Assembly: GCF_964340395.1 (NCBI RefSeq)
Contig: NC_135553.1
Location: 13,318,501 to 13,382,500, forward strand
Length of the DNA: 64,000 nucleotides
Origin: Glandiceps talaboti
Taxonomy: Eukaryota > Hemichordata > Enteropneusta > Spengelidae
Direction of reading: 5' to 3'
Shown one piece after another: positions 17,597-27,632 of the stretch. The translations under genes were made by a program, and so were the position numbers. How positions within the stretch are numbered: position 1 is the stretch's first letter; every line of letters begins with the position of its first letter. A model generated the notes under the pieces. That model saw only the letters and a program-made list of their open reading frames with translations. It did not search any database and was not told the DNA's origin.

Positions 17597-18455
17597 ATCC
17601 ACCTTTCCGGGTTTATATCTACATGTAAAATCAGATTTTGACCTTTAAATAGAGATTGGCTATTTCTACACCCCTGTCTGCCGAGTAAACTGTCCCCTTC
17701 CTATCCTTTCTGTGGCTACCTAACCATGTCCAGGGCCGTTGAATGTCACTTTGCCAACAAAGAACAGCGATGATTTTAGTTAGTGATTTTGCACTGTGGT
17801 TCCTATAAACTTCAAGCTTTCACAGTAGACGATAAAGCCGTTGTTTAAACTAAACACAGCATGAAAACGATAAGACATTTCTTTATAAACAGAGGGTTTA
17901 TAACGAAATCTGGTAGAGTTTAGCACATTAATTGCAGGGATATGTAGCAGAATATATCATAACTTACTAAGCAATCACTTCACGCATGTCAAGGCAAGCA
18001 TACTAATAAGTCGGGGTTTTGAAGCATTACCTAATTTCTGAAGTTTGCACTCTACTTTTTCTTCCAAATCGCTCATGCATGTATATCGTTAGATTTATTG
18101 CAAAGTGATAGTGGTACACTAACTACTGAATAGGTCTTAATTCCGTAATTATTGAAGCAGATTATGTGACATCCAAAATGACAAGTAAATATGCCCACGT
18201 CGTCATGTCAATGAGGTGTCAATAAACTGTGTAGGTTAGACCATGCAGAACTAATTGAAATTCGAATCACGACATAAGTCGACATTTTTCCATCAAAATC
18301 TAGACACAAGGATTGATTATTTCTGTCCTGACTTAACGCCCAAATACAAAACAGATCGATGGGGTGCGTCAATGTTGCAAATCTTATAGGCAAGTCGCTA
18401 CTTGAAGCTCTAGTAAATTGAGAATAGCATCAATAGCTTTTATAGAATCTGATAA
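17597..18455. other. Unannotated stretch
   Basis: No gene recognised. It is slightly richer in G and C near 17660-17770. Confidence 0.55.
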
Positions 18456-18476
18456 CGACAACGACGACGACGATGG

Positions 18477-18510
<34 letters not shown>

Positions 18511-18512
18511 AC

Positions 18513-18551
<39 letters not shown>

Positions 18552-18640
18552 CGATGATGATGATGATGATGACGATGGTGGTGGTGGTGGTGGTGACGGT
18601 GATGATGACGACGACGACGACGACGAAGTTGATAATAATA

Positions 18641-18700
<60 letters not shown>

Positions 18701-18836
18701 CTAGCGCTGCTGGTGGTGATGATGATTATGATGATTATGACGACGACGATGATGACGACGACGACGACGACGACGATAATGATGATGATGAGGAGGAGGA
18801 GGAGGAGGAGGAGGGGGATGAGGCGGAGGAAGAAGA
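18456..18836. repeat. (GAT/GAC)n trinucleotide array with GGT and GAG blocks
   Basis: About 380 bases of period-3 repeat: mostly GAT, with blocks of GAC, GGT, AAT and finally GAG/GGA. The sequence is open for over 130 codons in several frames on both strands (poly-Asp, poly-Met, poly-Ile), as expected for a trimer without stop codons. There is no flanking coding sequence, so it is called a microsatellite. Confidence 0.9.
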
Positions 18837-20040
18837 TAGAAGATTGGGGTAGGGGGATTTTGCATGGATGATTTGCGAACACAAATTGAAATCTATCTAC
18901 ATCTCAAGTAAAGCCAATTTATTGAATTTTGTCAAGACATAATTGAAATCTATAGCATATAAATCTAATAAGTACCGTATTTTTCATTCTGTCAAACAAC
19001 ATTTCTATCGTTGTAAAAAGATGGTGCTACAAGTAGTTTGTGTTCATCTAATCGCTTTCATTATTGACTTTAAGTGACGCACTAAGTTACCCATTCTTGT
19101 CATGTTTGCTGAACATATTCATTCAAGCTAATCCTTACATAAAGCGTTGATGTTTGTAGTAAACGATAATGATATTGTTGGGTTTTAGGAAACACATCAA
19201 ACGTCCTGTTGGCATCATTTGCCTCACCAATAAAGAGAGTATATCACCAAAGAACATGTCGATAATGATCTCCCAAATAATGGATTTCTTTCTAGTGCAT
19301 ACAGACGGATTTATGTCCACTTTCCTGTTCAACCTGCAAATCATACATATTTTTTAACACTCAATAAAGGAACATTTACAGATGGGTGCAAATCACTACA
19401 GTTGTGCACCCGATAAGACAGAAAATACAAAAATGTACATTATTCACAATTTCTAAATCTGTAGATGTGTCTCTCGCAAAAAAAAAACCAACTGTATATC
19501 AAATTTCTCAATACAGATTATAGATGAGTAGAAGTACGCTACAGACAAATTTACAGGAAAATATTAAGGGCAAACAACAGTAACTGTCTCCTCAATTTTT
19601 GTATCACAGAACTTACTGAATGTTTGTCTCTTTGGTATCCTGTTAAATATTTATACTAACCCGGTCTGAAGCAATGTCTATCAGTTGTCTTGCGATTATC
19701 AAAGCATGCCCTCTCACTTTTGTGTACCCCTTGTGATTGCACAATTCTACTGTATGAATTAGTATGCTTAAGAAATATACGTGTGCCAGTGATTTCCCAA
19801 AGATATCATCTGATTCTATCGGGGGATTAGCTGGTATATCATATACTGATAGTAAGGGAATAATAGCTGTACCTGTAGGGTATGGCCCACCGCTAATATT
19901 TTATTTATCGAGTAACAGGCATTTTGGCAATATATGAATTAGCAGTTGGTTTGGGGATTGCAATTTGAAGATAAAAATAGTATTCTATCAGTACACACAA
20001 CAGTATAGTATATAGTATATTACAGCACTGCACATCAAGT
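18837..20040. other. Unannotated stretch
   Basis: About 1.2 kb with overlapping 62- and 69-codon frames on opposite strands near 19135-19357 and no recognisable motif. Confidence 0.6.
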
Positions 20041-20110
20041 AACGGTACAGTACAATACAGTACGGTACAGTACAGTACAGTACAGTACAGTACAGTACAG
20101 TACAGTACAG
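20041..20110. repeat. (ACAGT)n pentanucleotide repeat
   Basis: About a dozen GTACA-phase units with a few substitutions. Looser copies extend on both sides (about 19995-20040 and 20110-20200). Confidence 0.92.
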
Positions 20111-20879
20111 CATAGTACAGTGTAGACAAAAAGCACAGTGCATAACAGACAGTACAGCTCATTACAATAGTCAGTACTTCCAGTAACAGTACAGTATAGT
20201 ATATATACTTTTTGGATGTTGAAAGGTGGACTATTACAATATAAAACGCCCCTATTCTAAGAATGTTTCCTATGAAGTAACAACACATTCAAAAAGTTAA
20301 TTTTCTTATTTAGGAACGTATTTGCTGTGGAGTATTGTGGGAAAGTAGTCTGCACATTGATGATATTTGATAGTATGGATGAGTTGTTGCAATCCACACG
20401 TGTAATATAAAACGTCATTGAGAGTTTGTATATGGTGATTGCATCTAACTGTGCAAAGGTCTGAACAAAATATCGTTTCATTACAAAGCAAATATGAGCA
20501 TGTGTTTTTATTAATCCCAAATTACTTGTATTTGATTTATTATTAAAAGTATACTAATAGCAAAATTTCAATATGATTTGTTCGTTACTGCACGACTCGG
20601 ACAATTTGTTCACATGGGTGATAAAAACCGTAAGTACATGACTGTATGCACAGTTTTTATTTATCAATTTCGTTGCATTGCAAAGAATAATAATACGTCA
20701 CATTACTGTACAAATTTACTTTGTCCGTTGAAAACTCTAGATTGTTCATTAAGTGATAGATTCAATGTATTCCAACGTTCACAATGCTAATGTGCAACAA
20801 TACTTTTCTAAATAATTAACGGGATTATTGCATTCTATCACTGCACAAACAGTCAATTCAAAATTTCATAGAGTGAGGG
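20111..20879. other. Unannotated stretch
   Basis: Scattered ACAGT-like words persist to about 20200. Beyond that no feature was recognised. Confidence 0.55.
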
Positions 20880-20972
20880 GAGACACAGACAGACAGACAG
20901 ATGGACAGACGGGCGAGCGAGCAAGCGGAAGGACGGACGGACGGACGGACAGGCAGAGGGGAGGGGAGGGGG
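20880..20972. repeat. CAGA / GGAC purine-rich repeats
   Basis: CAGA units lead into GGAC units (20931-20951) and then a G-rich GGGGA tract. Confidence 0.85.
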
Positions 20973-22231
20973 GGGACAGAAAGGGAAAAATAAATACACG
21001 ACAGGCACAATTAGGAAAGAGAGGGGCTTGATCATTCTACAATTCGCATTATGTGTTGGTTTACTGTGATATATTAATGGTTCAATTATTAAGGGAGTTA
21101 GATATTCCTTATCAATTTATATCAGAAACTGGGAAACTCAGGTATTCTAGTATTTGCCCTTTTTCGGTAAGTGTCACTGTGTTGGGATGTAATATATCGT
21201 TTTGCAATTCTTATGGGGAGCACAAATTCCTTTAAAATTCATATCACAAAATGTAAAGCCTGGAGGATTTGAATATATATGGCATTCATAATTGTCCCGA
21301 AAGATTTCTAAGATCAAGAGATTACTTTTATTATTGTATCTCTAATATTCCATATAATAGATTTTTTTACAGACTAGTATCTACAGTCATCTTTGGTTCA
21401 GTTATTTTCATAATTCATAAAGAAATAAAATTACACTCTTCTTGGCTAAAGAAATGTTGCTGTCAACTATTTTTATTCATGGTCGACATTTCACTTTACA
21501 GTATTACATGCGACAGTTCACTTCAAAGTGTTACATGACAGTTCACTTCTGAATCAATGCATTACATCACTCATATTCTTAGCGACGATTACATAATAAT
21601 TAGGTTGTTGAGTGGAATTAAGATAACGAATATGTCCAGCATATCTTTCTGCTTAAATAGCTCGGATGTATTGGTGATATCAACAATTGTAGGCCCTACC
21701 ACTCACATACTAGGTAGATCCACTTCTACATGTCGTAGTATCTGACGTTGACATGTAGATATATCGTCCTCTGAACATTTTAAAGGAAGATGGTTTGTAT
21801 GAATAATTAATGGTGTATTGCACATATATGACAGTGCCTACACGTATCTATCTGAAAATAGTTTTTGTTACATACATGACTTTGGATGATATACTTTTAA
21901 TATCAAATGATATTAAATTGGTTTGCTCGAGATAACTGATCCGTGGATTTAATTAATATGCAGCTAGACGTGTTTTAGTCGTTCACAATATATGCAAATT
22001 TAATATTATGATGCATACGTCTAGTTAATAGGGTAGGGTGCGATTACTTTTTGAATAGTTGAATAATGTTTGTCTTTTATATGTCTGTGTTTTAGTTCAT
22101 TAGACACGTGTTAAGACTTAGATCCTATATAACACTAGAAATACTTTGAGTTGTGTATTATTCAAGGTTGTGTGGTTGTTGTTTTTTTTTGCTTGTATAT
22201 CTTGGGATGTGCCTTTCACTAGGTAGTTAAC
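20973..22231. other. Left flank of the DIRS-like element, unannotated
   Basis: About 1.2 kb of AT-rich sequence without a recognised gene. It ends abruptly at the first base of repeat A1. Confidence 0.6.
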
Positions 22232-22344
22232 GTAGACAATAACACTAGTTTTATTGACGTTTAAAGGGGGGGTGGAACGAGGCTGTATCCCTGGAACGAG
22301 GATAGCATGTGTTCGCGCCATTATTGAACAGTTTGCAAGCAATA
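22232..22344 (+). repeat. Split direct repeat A1
   Basis: 113 bp identical to 24821-24933. It begins GTAGACAATAAC and includes a run of seven G. It defines the left edge of the element; the next base on the right is the start of the RT-coding remnant. Confidence 0.95.
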
Positions 22345-23081
22345 AAGTAAGACTAATACATGACTGCAGCCGTCCACTACATGCAAACGTTAACACTTAC
22401 GCAACTACTACTCCCTTCACTTATGAAACAATTGACAATGCAGTTTCCCTCTGTACACCAAATGCATTCCTCGCTAAAGTGGATTTGAAATCAGCATACC
22501 GTTCAGTGCCAATCAGCCTAGACTCTCAACGAGCAACTGGCCTTAAATACAAATTCTCAACGGATCACGATTGGACATACATGATTGATACTAGACTCCC
22601 ATTTGGTGCAGCCAAAAGCCCAGAAATTTTTAACCGGATAACACAGAGTATTACACGTATGATGCACAAAAAGGGACATAATGCAATCATAGTCTATCTC
22701 GATGACTTCCTGATAATAACAGATAATCAACATACATGCAACATGGCATTTGATGCCCTTCTGGAATTACTACAGCAACTTGGCTTTACCATCAATTGGG
22801 ATAAGGTCGTTACGCCATGTCAGTCACTCACTTTTCTCGGAATTCAGATCAATTCAGTTACACGCACTTTGTCCCTTGACCAAATCAAATTAAACGACCT
22901 CCGCAACACACTACATTTCTGGCGAACCAAACGCCGAGCTTCTAAACGCGAATTGCAACAATTAGCAGGAAAACTTAACTGGGCAGCACGGGTTATTCGC
23001 GGCGGACGTACCTTTCTACGGCGTATCATTGACTTAGCTAACAAATTATCGGCAAAAAACACATCATGTGCGACTAGATAG
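22345..23081 (+). pseudogene. Reverse transcriptase core of the DIRS-like element (5' truncated, frameshifted)
   Basis: It would copy element RNA into DNA in the cytoplasm or particle. The frame is open from 22236, but bases up to 22344 are repeat A1, so true RT begins about at VRLIHDCSRP. Counting residues from 22254, motif A is VDLKSAYR (76-83), motif B is LPFGAAKSPEIF (115-126) and the catalytic YLDD is at 148-151, followed by the LGFTINWDK and FLGIQI thumb-side blocks. These are typical of DIRS-order RTs. The upstream fingers and any gag frame are missing. Translation ends at TAG 23079-23081. RNase H continues in the +1 frame from about 23056, so a one-base insertion in the six-A run at 23053-23058 is the simplest cause. 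No ATG supports a natural start. Confidence 0.92.
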
Positions 23082-23688
23082 CGGAGCGAAAGCAGATATT
23101 ACGTGGTGGTCAAACCTGTGTGACATATTTAATGGCACGGCGTTTTTTATTGAAGAACAACCGTTGCCCCAGCAGGTATTTATCACAGACGCAAGCAGCA
23201 CAGGCGGTGCAGGACTATACGCGAGCGATTGGTTTTATACGCGATGGTCAGCTGACCACACAGACATAGAACACATGCACATGAACCTTAAGGAACTCTT
23301 TACAGTACTAATGGCATGCAGACGCTGGCATACCTATTGGGACAAGCGGCATATTGTTGTCTACACAGACAACAAAACTACAATGTACATCATAAACTCT
23401 GGAACTTCGCGAAACATGCAAGCTATGACATGGATCAGAGAACTCTTCTGGCTGTCTGCAACATCAAACTTCTACATCACAGCCCGTTACGTCAACACAA
23501 AAGCAAATAGCGCCGATGCATTATCACGCATGCATGAACTTAAATATTACTTCAAAGCCATGGATGTACTTTCTCCGCATACTACCCAGCACGTCCGTGA
23601 CTGGCACACTCACATGACTGATGAATCATATTCTCTCTTACTACAGGACCTGTACAACACCAACTACAATGCCTGGATGCCGAAGTAA
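23068..23688 (+). pseudogene. RNase H domain of the DIRS-like element (separated from RT by frameshift)
   Basis: It degrades the RNA strand during reverse transcription and is normally the C-terminal part of the RT polyprotein. A RLDSGAKADITWW connector is followed by the four acidic catalytic positions in family order: D41 in ITDAS, E76 in LKELF, D101 in YTDN and D150 in SADALSR (residues from 23068). The domain looks complete and has no internal stop. The apparent ATG at 23068 is probably not a real start, since homologous text begins a few codons earlier in this frame. Its 3' end overlaps the recombinase frame by about 64 bases. Confidence 0.9.
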
Positions 23689-24662
23689 CTACATACAACA
23701 GACTAGCATATGCAGAGACAACGAAGCGGACATACAGCTCACAGCGAACTGCCTTCCTACGATTTTGTTTGTACTTTGGTATCCAACCAGTGCCATGCAG
23801 TCAACTAAATGTGTGTCGCTATGCAGTATTCCTATCGCGTACCTTAAAGCCTACTAGTATACCAGGATATCTTAATATTGTTAGATTACTTCATGCGGAG
23901 GCTAGCTTACCAAACCCTATGGAAGATAACTGGCTACTTGATATCTTGAAACGCGGCATCACTCGTGCTCATGGATCACCACCAAAACAAAAACTTCCTA
24001 TCACACCAAAAATTTTAGCAGACATCCATACAAAGCTAGATCTAACCATTCCATTTAACGCAACTTTCTGGGCAGTCTGCGTAGTAGCCTTCTTCACTTT
24101 CGCCAGGAAATCTACGCTGTTACAGAAAACAACCAAACTACCAGCAGATGACAAATATCTCCACAGATCAGACATTTCGTTTTACACAGACTATGCTATC
24201 TTAAACATTAAACACACCAAGACAATTCAGTATGGACAAAGGGTTCTGCAGTTACCATTACAAGCTATCCCTAATTCTTGCCTCTGCCCTATTGCGGCTG
24301 TTGAACACATGATCGTTCTTAGTCCTACAAGTACAATTGCTGACCACTTATTCACGTATAGCGTAACACACAGAAATAGGACAAAAACCATGATCCCACT
24401 TACACATGATAAGTTCACAAAAACACTGAAACTAGTACTAAATAGTTGCGGATACAATTCCTCACAGTACTCAGGACATTCCTTCCGTAGAGGGGGAGCA
24501 ACTTTTGCATTTAACTTAGGCATTCCAGCAATTCTTATCATCAAGCAACAAGGTGACTGGCGCTCAAACGCCTTTGAACGTTACACAATTGCTAACAGTG
24601 ACACTAAGCTTAAGGTCGCAAAAACCCTTGCATTAGCCTTAGCTGATAATGACGTGGACTAG
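23625..24662 (+). CDS. Tyrosine recombinase of the DIRS-like element
   Basis: It would recombine the circular DNA form into the genome through a 3'-phosphotyrosine intermediate. The frame is open from 23625 to TAG at 24660. The N-terminal core-binding part starts within the overlap (RLAYAETTKRTY, then FLRFCLYFG). Counting from 23769, catalytic positions are R113 (FTFARKS), a hairpin lysine at 148 or 151, H237 and R240 (SGHSFRRGGAT), W264 in place of the second His (GDWRSNAF) and nucleophile Y272 (ERYT). All key residues are present with no break. No in-frame ATG lies at the start, so expression may need a -1 shift from the RNase H frame or a non-standard start, as inferred for other overlapping DIRS frames. 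Whether it is active is unknown. Confidence 0.92.
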   Translation: MIFSLTTGPVQHQLQCLDAEVTTYNRLAYAETTKRTYSSQRTAFLRFCLYFGIQPVPCSQLNVCRYAVFLSRTLKPTSIPGYLNIVRLLHAEASLPNPMEDNWLLDILKRGITRAHGSPPKQKLPITPKILADIHTKLDLTIPFNATFWAVCVVAFFTFARKSTLLQKTTKLPADDKYLHRSDISFYTDYAILNIKHTKTIQYGQRVLQLPLQAIPNSCLCPIAAVEHMIVLSPTSTIADHLFTYSVTHRNRTKTMIPLTHDKFTKTLKLVLNSCGYNSSQYSGHSFRRGGATFAFNLGIPAILIIKQQGDWRSNAFERYTIANSDTKLKVAKTLALALADNDVD

Positions 24663-24712
24663 TAACTCTACCTTATTTATAAGGTTTATTCACTGTGCCA
24701 GTGTTGGGGGTT
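24663..24712 (+). other. Spacer between YR stop and B1
   Basis: A short untranslated gap. A GTGTTGGGG word at 24701-24709 can pair with CCCCAACAC inside B1 (24768-24776), a potential hairpin enclosing the left half of B1. The B2 copy lacks this outer partner. Confidence 0.5.
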
Positions 24713-24820
24713 TGGCGGAATTGACCACCTTTGCAGTTTGTCAATTAATAAAAGAATTGACCTTTGACCCCAACACTTGGCTTGTGCTTTATTTATGTTT
24801 GTAGTTGGTTAGCCATTTAA
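24713..24820 (+). repeat. Split direct repeat B1
   Basis: 108 bp identical to 25004-25111, ending exactly where A2 begins. It contains GTCAATT and AATTGAC arms around AATAAAAG, so an AATAAA polyadenylation-type signal sits in a small hairpin loop. A TGACCTTTGACCCC word follows. Confidence 0.95.
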
Positions 24821-24933
24821 GTAGACAATAACACTAGTTTTATTGACGTTTAAAGGGGGGGTGGAACGAGGCTGTATCCCTGGAACGAGGATAGCATGTG
24901 TTCGCGCCATTATTGAACAGTTTGCAAGCAATA
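24821..24933 (+). repeat. Split direct repeat A2
   Basis: 113 bp identical to A1 and immediately adjacent to B1. The B1/A2 join is expected to represent the ends of the element fused in a circular intermediate. Confidence 0.95.
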
Positions 24934-25003
24934 CCACCCACCCACCCACCCAGCAAAAAAAAAAAAAAAAAAAAAATGTATGTTATATGTATTTAATATT
25001 GTA
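24934..25003 (+). other. A2-B2 spacer with CCCA repeats and an A22 run
   Basis: Seventy bases: about four CCCA/CCAC units, then 22 consecutive A (24955-24976), then an AT-rich stretch. It has no counterpart after A1, where RT sequence follows instead. It may be a natural part of the A2-B2 segment expanded by slippage, or the trace of an internally deleted second copy. Confidence 0.7.
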
Positions 25004-25111
25004 TGGCGGAATTGACCACCTTTGCAGTTTGTCAATTAATAAAAGAATTGACCTTTGACCCCAACACTTGGCTTGTGCTTTATTTATGTTTGTAGTTGGT
25101 TAGCCATTTAA
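25004..25111 (+). repeat. Split direct repeat B2
   Basis: 108 bp identical to B1. It marks the right edge of the element; the sequence changes to unique flank after GCCATTTAA. Confidence 0.95.
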
Positions 25112-25456
25112 TGTTTGTACCATTGGCCGTGCTTTGTCTAGTATTGTGTTGCGTAGTAATATGCCTTTGCAAAATATGCCATGATGGCGCTCTACTTCCT
25201 GTCTGTGTGAACCTTGGGGGATACATGGTATAGGTTACTTGCTTGGTTACTAGAGCATTGCTACTTTCCTCGATATCAGGACAATACAAAACACATCCCT
25301 GATTTACACTTCTACAGAATATCCAGGGACAAAGCTCTTAAGAAACGGTACTATGAGGTGATGATACCCCAATTTGAGCAAGGGCGTTGTATTCTCAATT
25401 TCCTTGTTTGCAGTCTGAAATGGCCTATTATATTATGGCATACTCTGCAGTGCCAT
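25112..25456. other. Right flank of the DIRS-like element, unannotated
   Basis: No gene recognised. A 108-codon frame from 25214 runs into the following pentamer repeat and looks fortuitous. Confidence 0.55.
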
Positions 25457-25515
25457 AATGTGTTGTGTTGTGTTGTGTTGTGTTGTGTTGTGTTGTGCTG
25501 TGTTCTGCTGTGTTG
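25457..25515. repeat. (TGTTG)n pentanucleotide repeat
   Basis: About eight perfect units are followed by degenerate copies with C substitutions. Confidence 0.92.
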
Positions 25516-25997
25516 CGTATGTTCGGTCATGTTATACTAACTAATGCCATTATTGTTATGTGTTGCTTCTTTCTTGAAGTGTTTACTGGACTGACAGATC
25601 GGCCGTTGTGGGCGCGGTGAAATCTCCCTTTCCCAAAAATCATTATAAGGGCAGGCTTATAGGCCCGGACCAATGACGTCATTACAGGCTAAGTGTTTAC
25701 AAGAAGTAAAGACAACTATGCTTAATGTAACGTACTTCCCTCAGTACGCTAAAAGAGGTGAACATCCACATTGTAGTCAATGATTCAGGTGGTTATCAGT
25801 CTATATGATTGGATATAGATGAAACATTTAGAAGTTATGTCCAAATCGATTGAAAATATCATACACAGCCGGCAGCCTTGTTTGCTACGTGTTATCGCTT
25901 GTGTTGTAACCTTCCTTACAAACCGCATTATGCAAAGTATTTCTAACAAATTAAAGTTTCAATATTAACGATCCTATATTTACCGTCTTTTATATAG

Positions 25998-25998
<1 letters not shown>
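25516..25998. other. Unannotated stretch with a CCAAT/CRE-like site
   Basis: CCAAT at 25670-25674 overlaps a perfect TGACGTCA at 25674-25681 in a locally GC-richer tract. An 8-base palindrome is expected by chance roughly once per window of this size, and no gene was found nearby, so this is not called a promoter. Confidence 0.45.

Positions 25999-26034
<36 letters not shown>
25999..26034. repeat. (TA)n microsatellite
   Basis: About 36 bases of TA. Confidence 0.93.
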
Positions 26035-26036
<2 letters not shown>

Positions 26037-27512
26037 TTGTCATATTTTTTATTTTTGCGATAAAGAAAGCAAAGGTATAATAATTTATGGCATATCCTTA
26101 TAATTATTTGGCTGTTAACAGAAATCCTTTGAGAAGAGTCCTTGATGATCGGATCGTTAATACATAAACTATCTAAATTCACAACATGAATTTTCCTTTT
26201 GAAAAATCAAAGAGCGAGTCGACTATCACGTGTACACGGTCATTTAAATTAATGTTGGTTGGTGGACTATATAAATACAATCCTACTCACTGTTTTTAAT
26301 CTCCATCTAACGCATCTAGTCAGCGATATCCACCATTCCGCTGTCAGTTCACAATCTCTGTAATAACGCGTTGTGAAGTTATATTCAAAAGTGCATCTGT
26401 CCCTTATGTCACTGTCCCACGGAAAATATTTGTCCTTGGGCATACGTAGTAGTATTGTAATTTGATACTGATGTTTCGAAATTATCAATTAATGTTCACT
26501 GAAGCGATTTTCTTTTTATCTTTACCAACAATACAGAATATTGTTTGTGAATTTCTCCGGGTATGCCTGATCTGTTACTCCTTACTTTACTGCTATCCGA
26601 CAGATAAATGGCCGAGTAATATGATATATTGTCTTTTACGCAGCCGGTTGTGCTCATCTTTCACTGAAATTTACCGATACTAAGAAAAATGAGGATATTT
26701 TCAATTTGGGCGAAGTTGCTAGCAGGGTTACAAATTTACTACACAAATTTTGCGAAATGCATTGTTTCTGTACTGTATATGTATACACTGGCATGCAAAG
26801 TAAATCTTCAGAGGTCACATGACTGGAATTTGGCGAAATTTTATACAAACCTGGGTGCCATTGTTTTAGCTTCAAATGATGTCCATATTCGATAGACTGG
26901 TGAGTAGAGCGAAAATAAGCATCGTGTTCAATAATGCTATTTATCCCAAAGATTTCATCCTCGCCAATAATTTATATGCACAAAACGTGTAGAAAGACAG
27001 TGAAAAGCATGGCAACGTCAGATGTATTCTTCACCTGCAAGACAACATATTTGTTATTGCGTTACGAAGTTACGAAGTGCATGCTGCTTCGAATTTGATA
27101 AATAGGCATGATAGATGTGCAAGGAGCCAGTATGCCACGTTGAGATGTCGAGGAAACAGCCCGTTAGGATCGTCCGATTTCACAAGATTAGACTTTCCCC
27201 GATCGCACCATATCTCTCTCTTGGCGTTAAGACATTCTCCGATGGGTTGCCTATTTATCATATAACACTTCGTAAGGGCTAATCGGTATCAATTATGAGG
27301 ACGCCAAATCATATGCAAGAACATGTCTTGCATCTTAACGCGCGACGTTGGTCGGCTTTGACTTGTTGCCTATAAGAATGTTGTATATACTCGCTAACGT
27401 TGCACAGAGAAAGCCATAAATTATATTATAATGAGGGTGAATCACTCAGCTGCTCGAGAGAGCATGAAATAAAAGGAAACCGCGGAAAGTACATAGACTT
27501 ATTAACAGAAAC
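26035..27512. other. Unannotated stretch
   Basis: Several 62-79-codon frames lie on both strands and overlap each other. None has a recognisable domain. One minus-strand frame near 26291-26411 is bounded by AG and GTGAGT, but it is too short to call. Confidence 0.5.
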
Positions 27513-27632
27513 ATGAAACCACATTTGTCTGCTGTTTATGCAGACGACCTTAAAATACTAGCAACACATTCAAATGTTTATAGCGATATGCAAACCAAAA
27601 CAGACCCAAACCCCGTTAATATGATTTTGTAA
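27513..27632 (+). pseudogene. Short non-LTR reverse transcriptase scrap (YADD)
   Basis: A 40-codon frame reads KPHLSAVYADDLKILATHS before soon running into a stop. The YADD at 27537-27548, with a hydrophobic residue before it and D-L-K-hydrophobic after it, is the catalytic block of LINE-type reverse transcriptases. No other RT block was found upstream or downstream, so at most this is a tiny relic. A chance match cannot be excluded. Confidence 0.3.

Larger units (their letters stand above)
22232..25111 (+). mobile_element. Ngaro/PAT-like DIRS retrotransposon, internally deleted
   Basis: A tyrosine-recombinase retrotransposon. The order A1 - RT - RNase H - YR - B1 - A2 - spacer - B2 is the split direct repeat layout known for the PAT/Ngaro branch of DIRS elements. 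These insert by site-specific recombination of a circular DNA rather than with an integrase. A1 and A2 (113 bp) are identical, B1 and B2 (108 bp) are identical, and B1 abuts A2 with no gap, giving the expected circle junction. No methylase-like segment separates RNase H from YR, which fits Ngaro/PAT better than DIRS1. Missing parts are the gag frame and the N-terminal part of RT, since A1 joins straight to the RT core. A frameshift near 23053-23058 further disables it. No target-site duplication is expected for this class. The perfect repeat identity suggests a young copy. Confidence 0.93.

Noticed and set aside
18418-18882. Acidic repeat protein of about 144 codons on plus, poly-Ile on minus
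   Set aside because: Pure GAT/GAC trimer array, open in several frames at once and without flanking coding sequence.
25670-25681. CCAAT overlapping TGACGTCA
   Set aside because: Another TGACGTCA occurs at 16253-16260; such 8-mers are expected by chance and no gene follows.
26291-26411. Minus-strand exon candidate bounded by AG and GTGAGT
   Set aside because: Only 121 bases, weak pyrimidine tract, no recognised domain and no partner exon.
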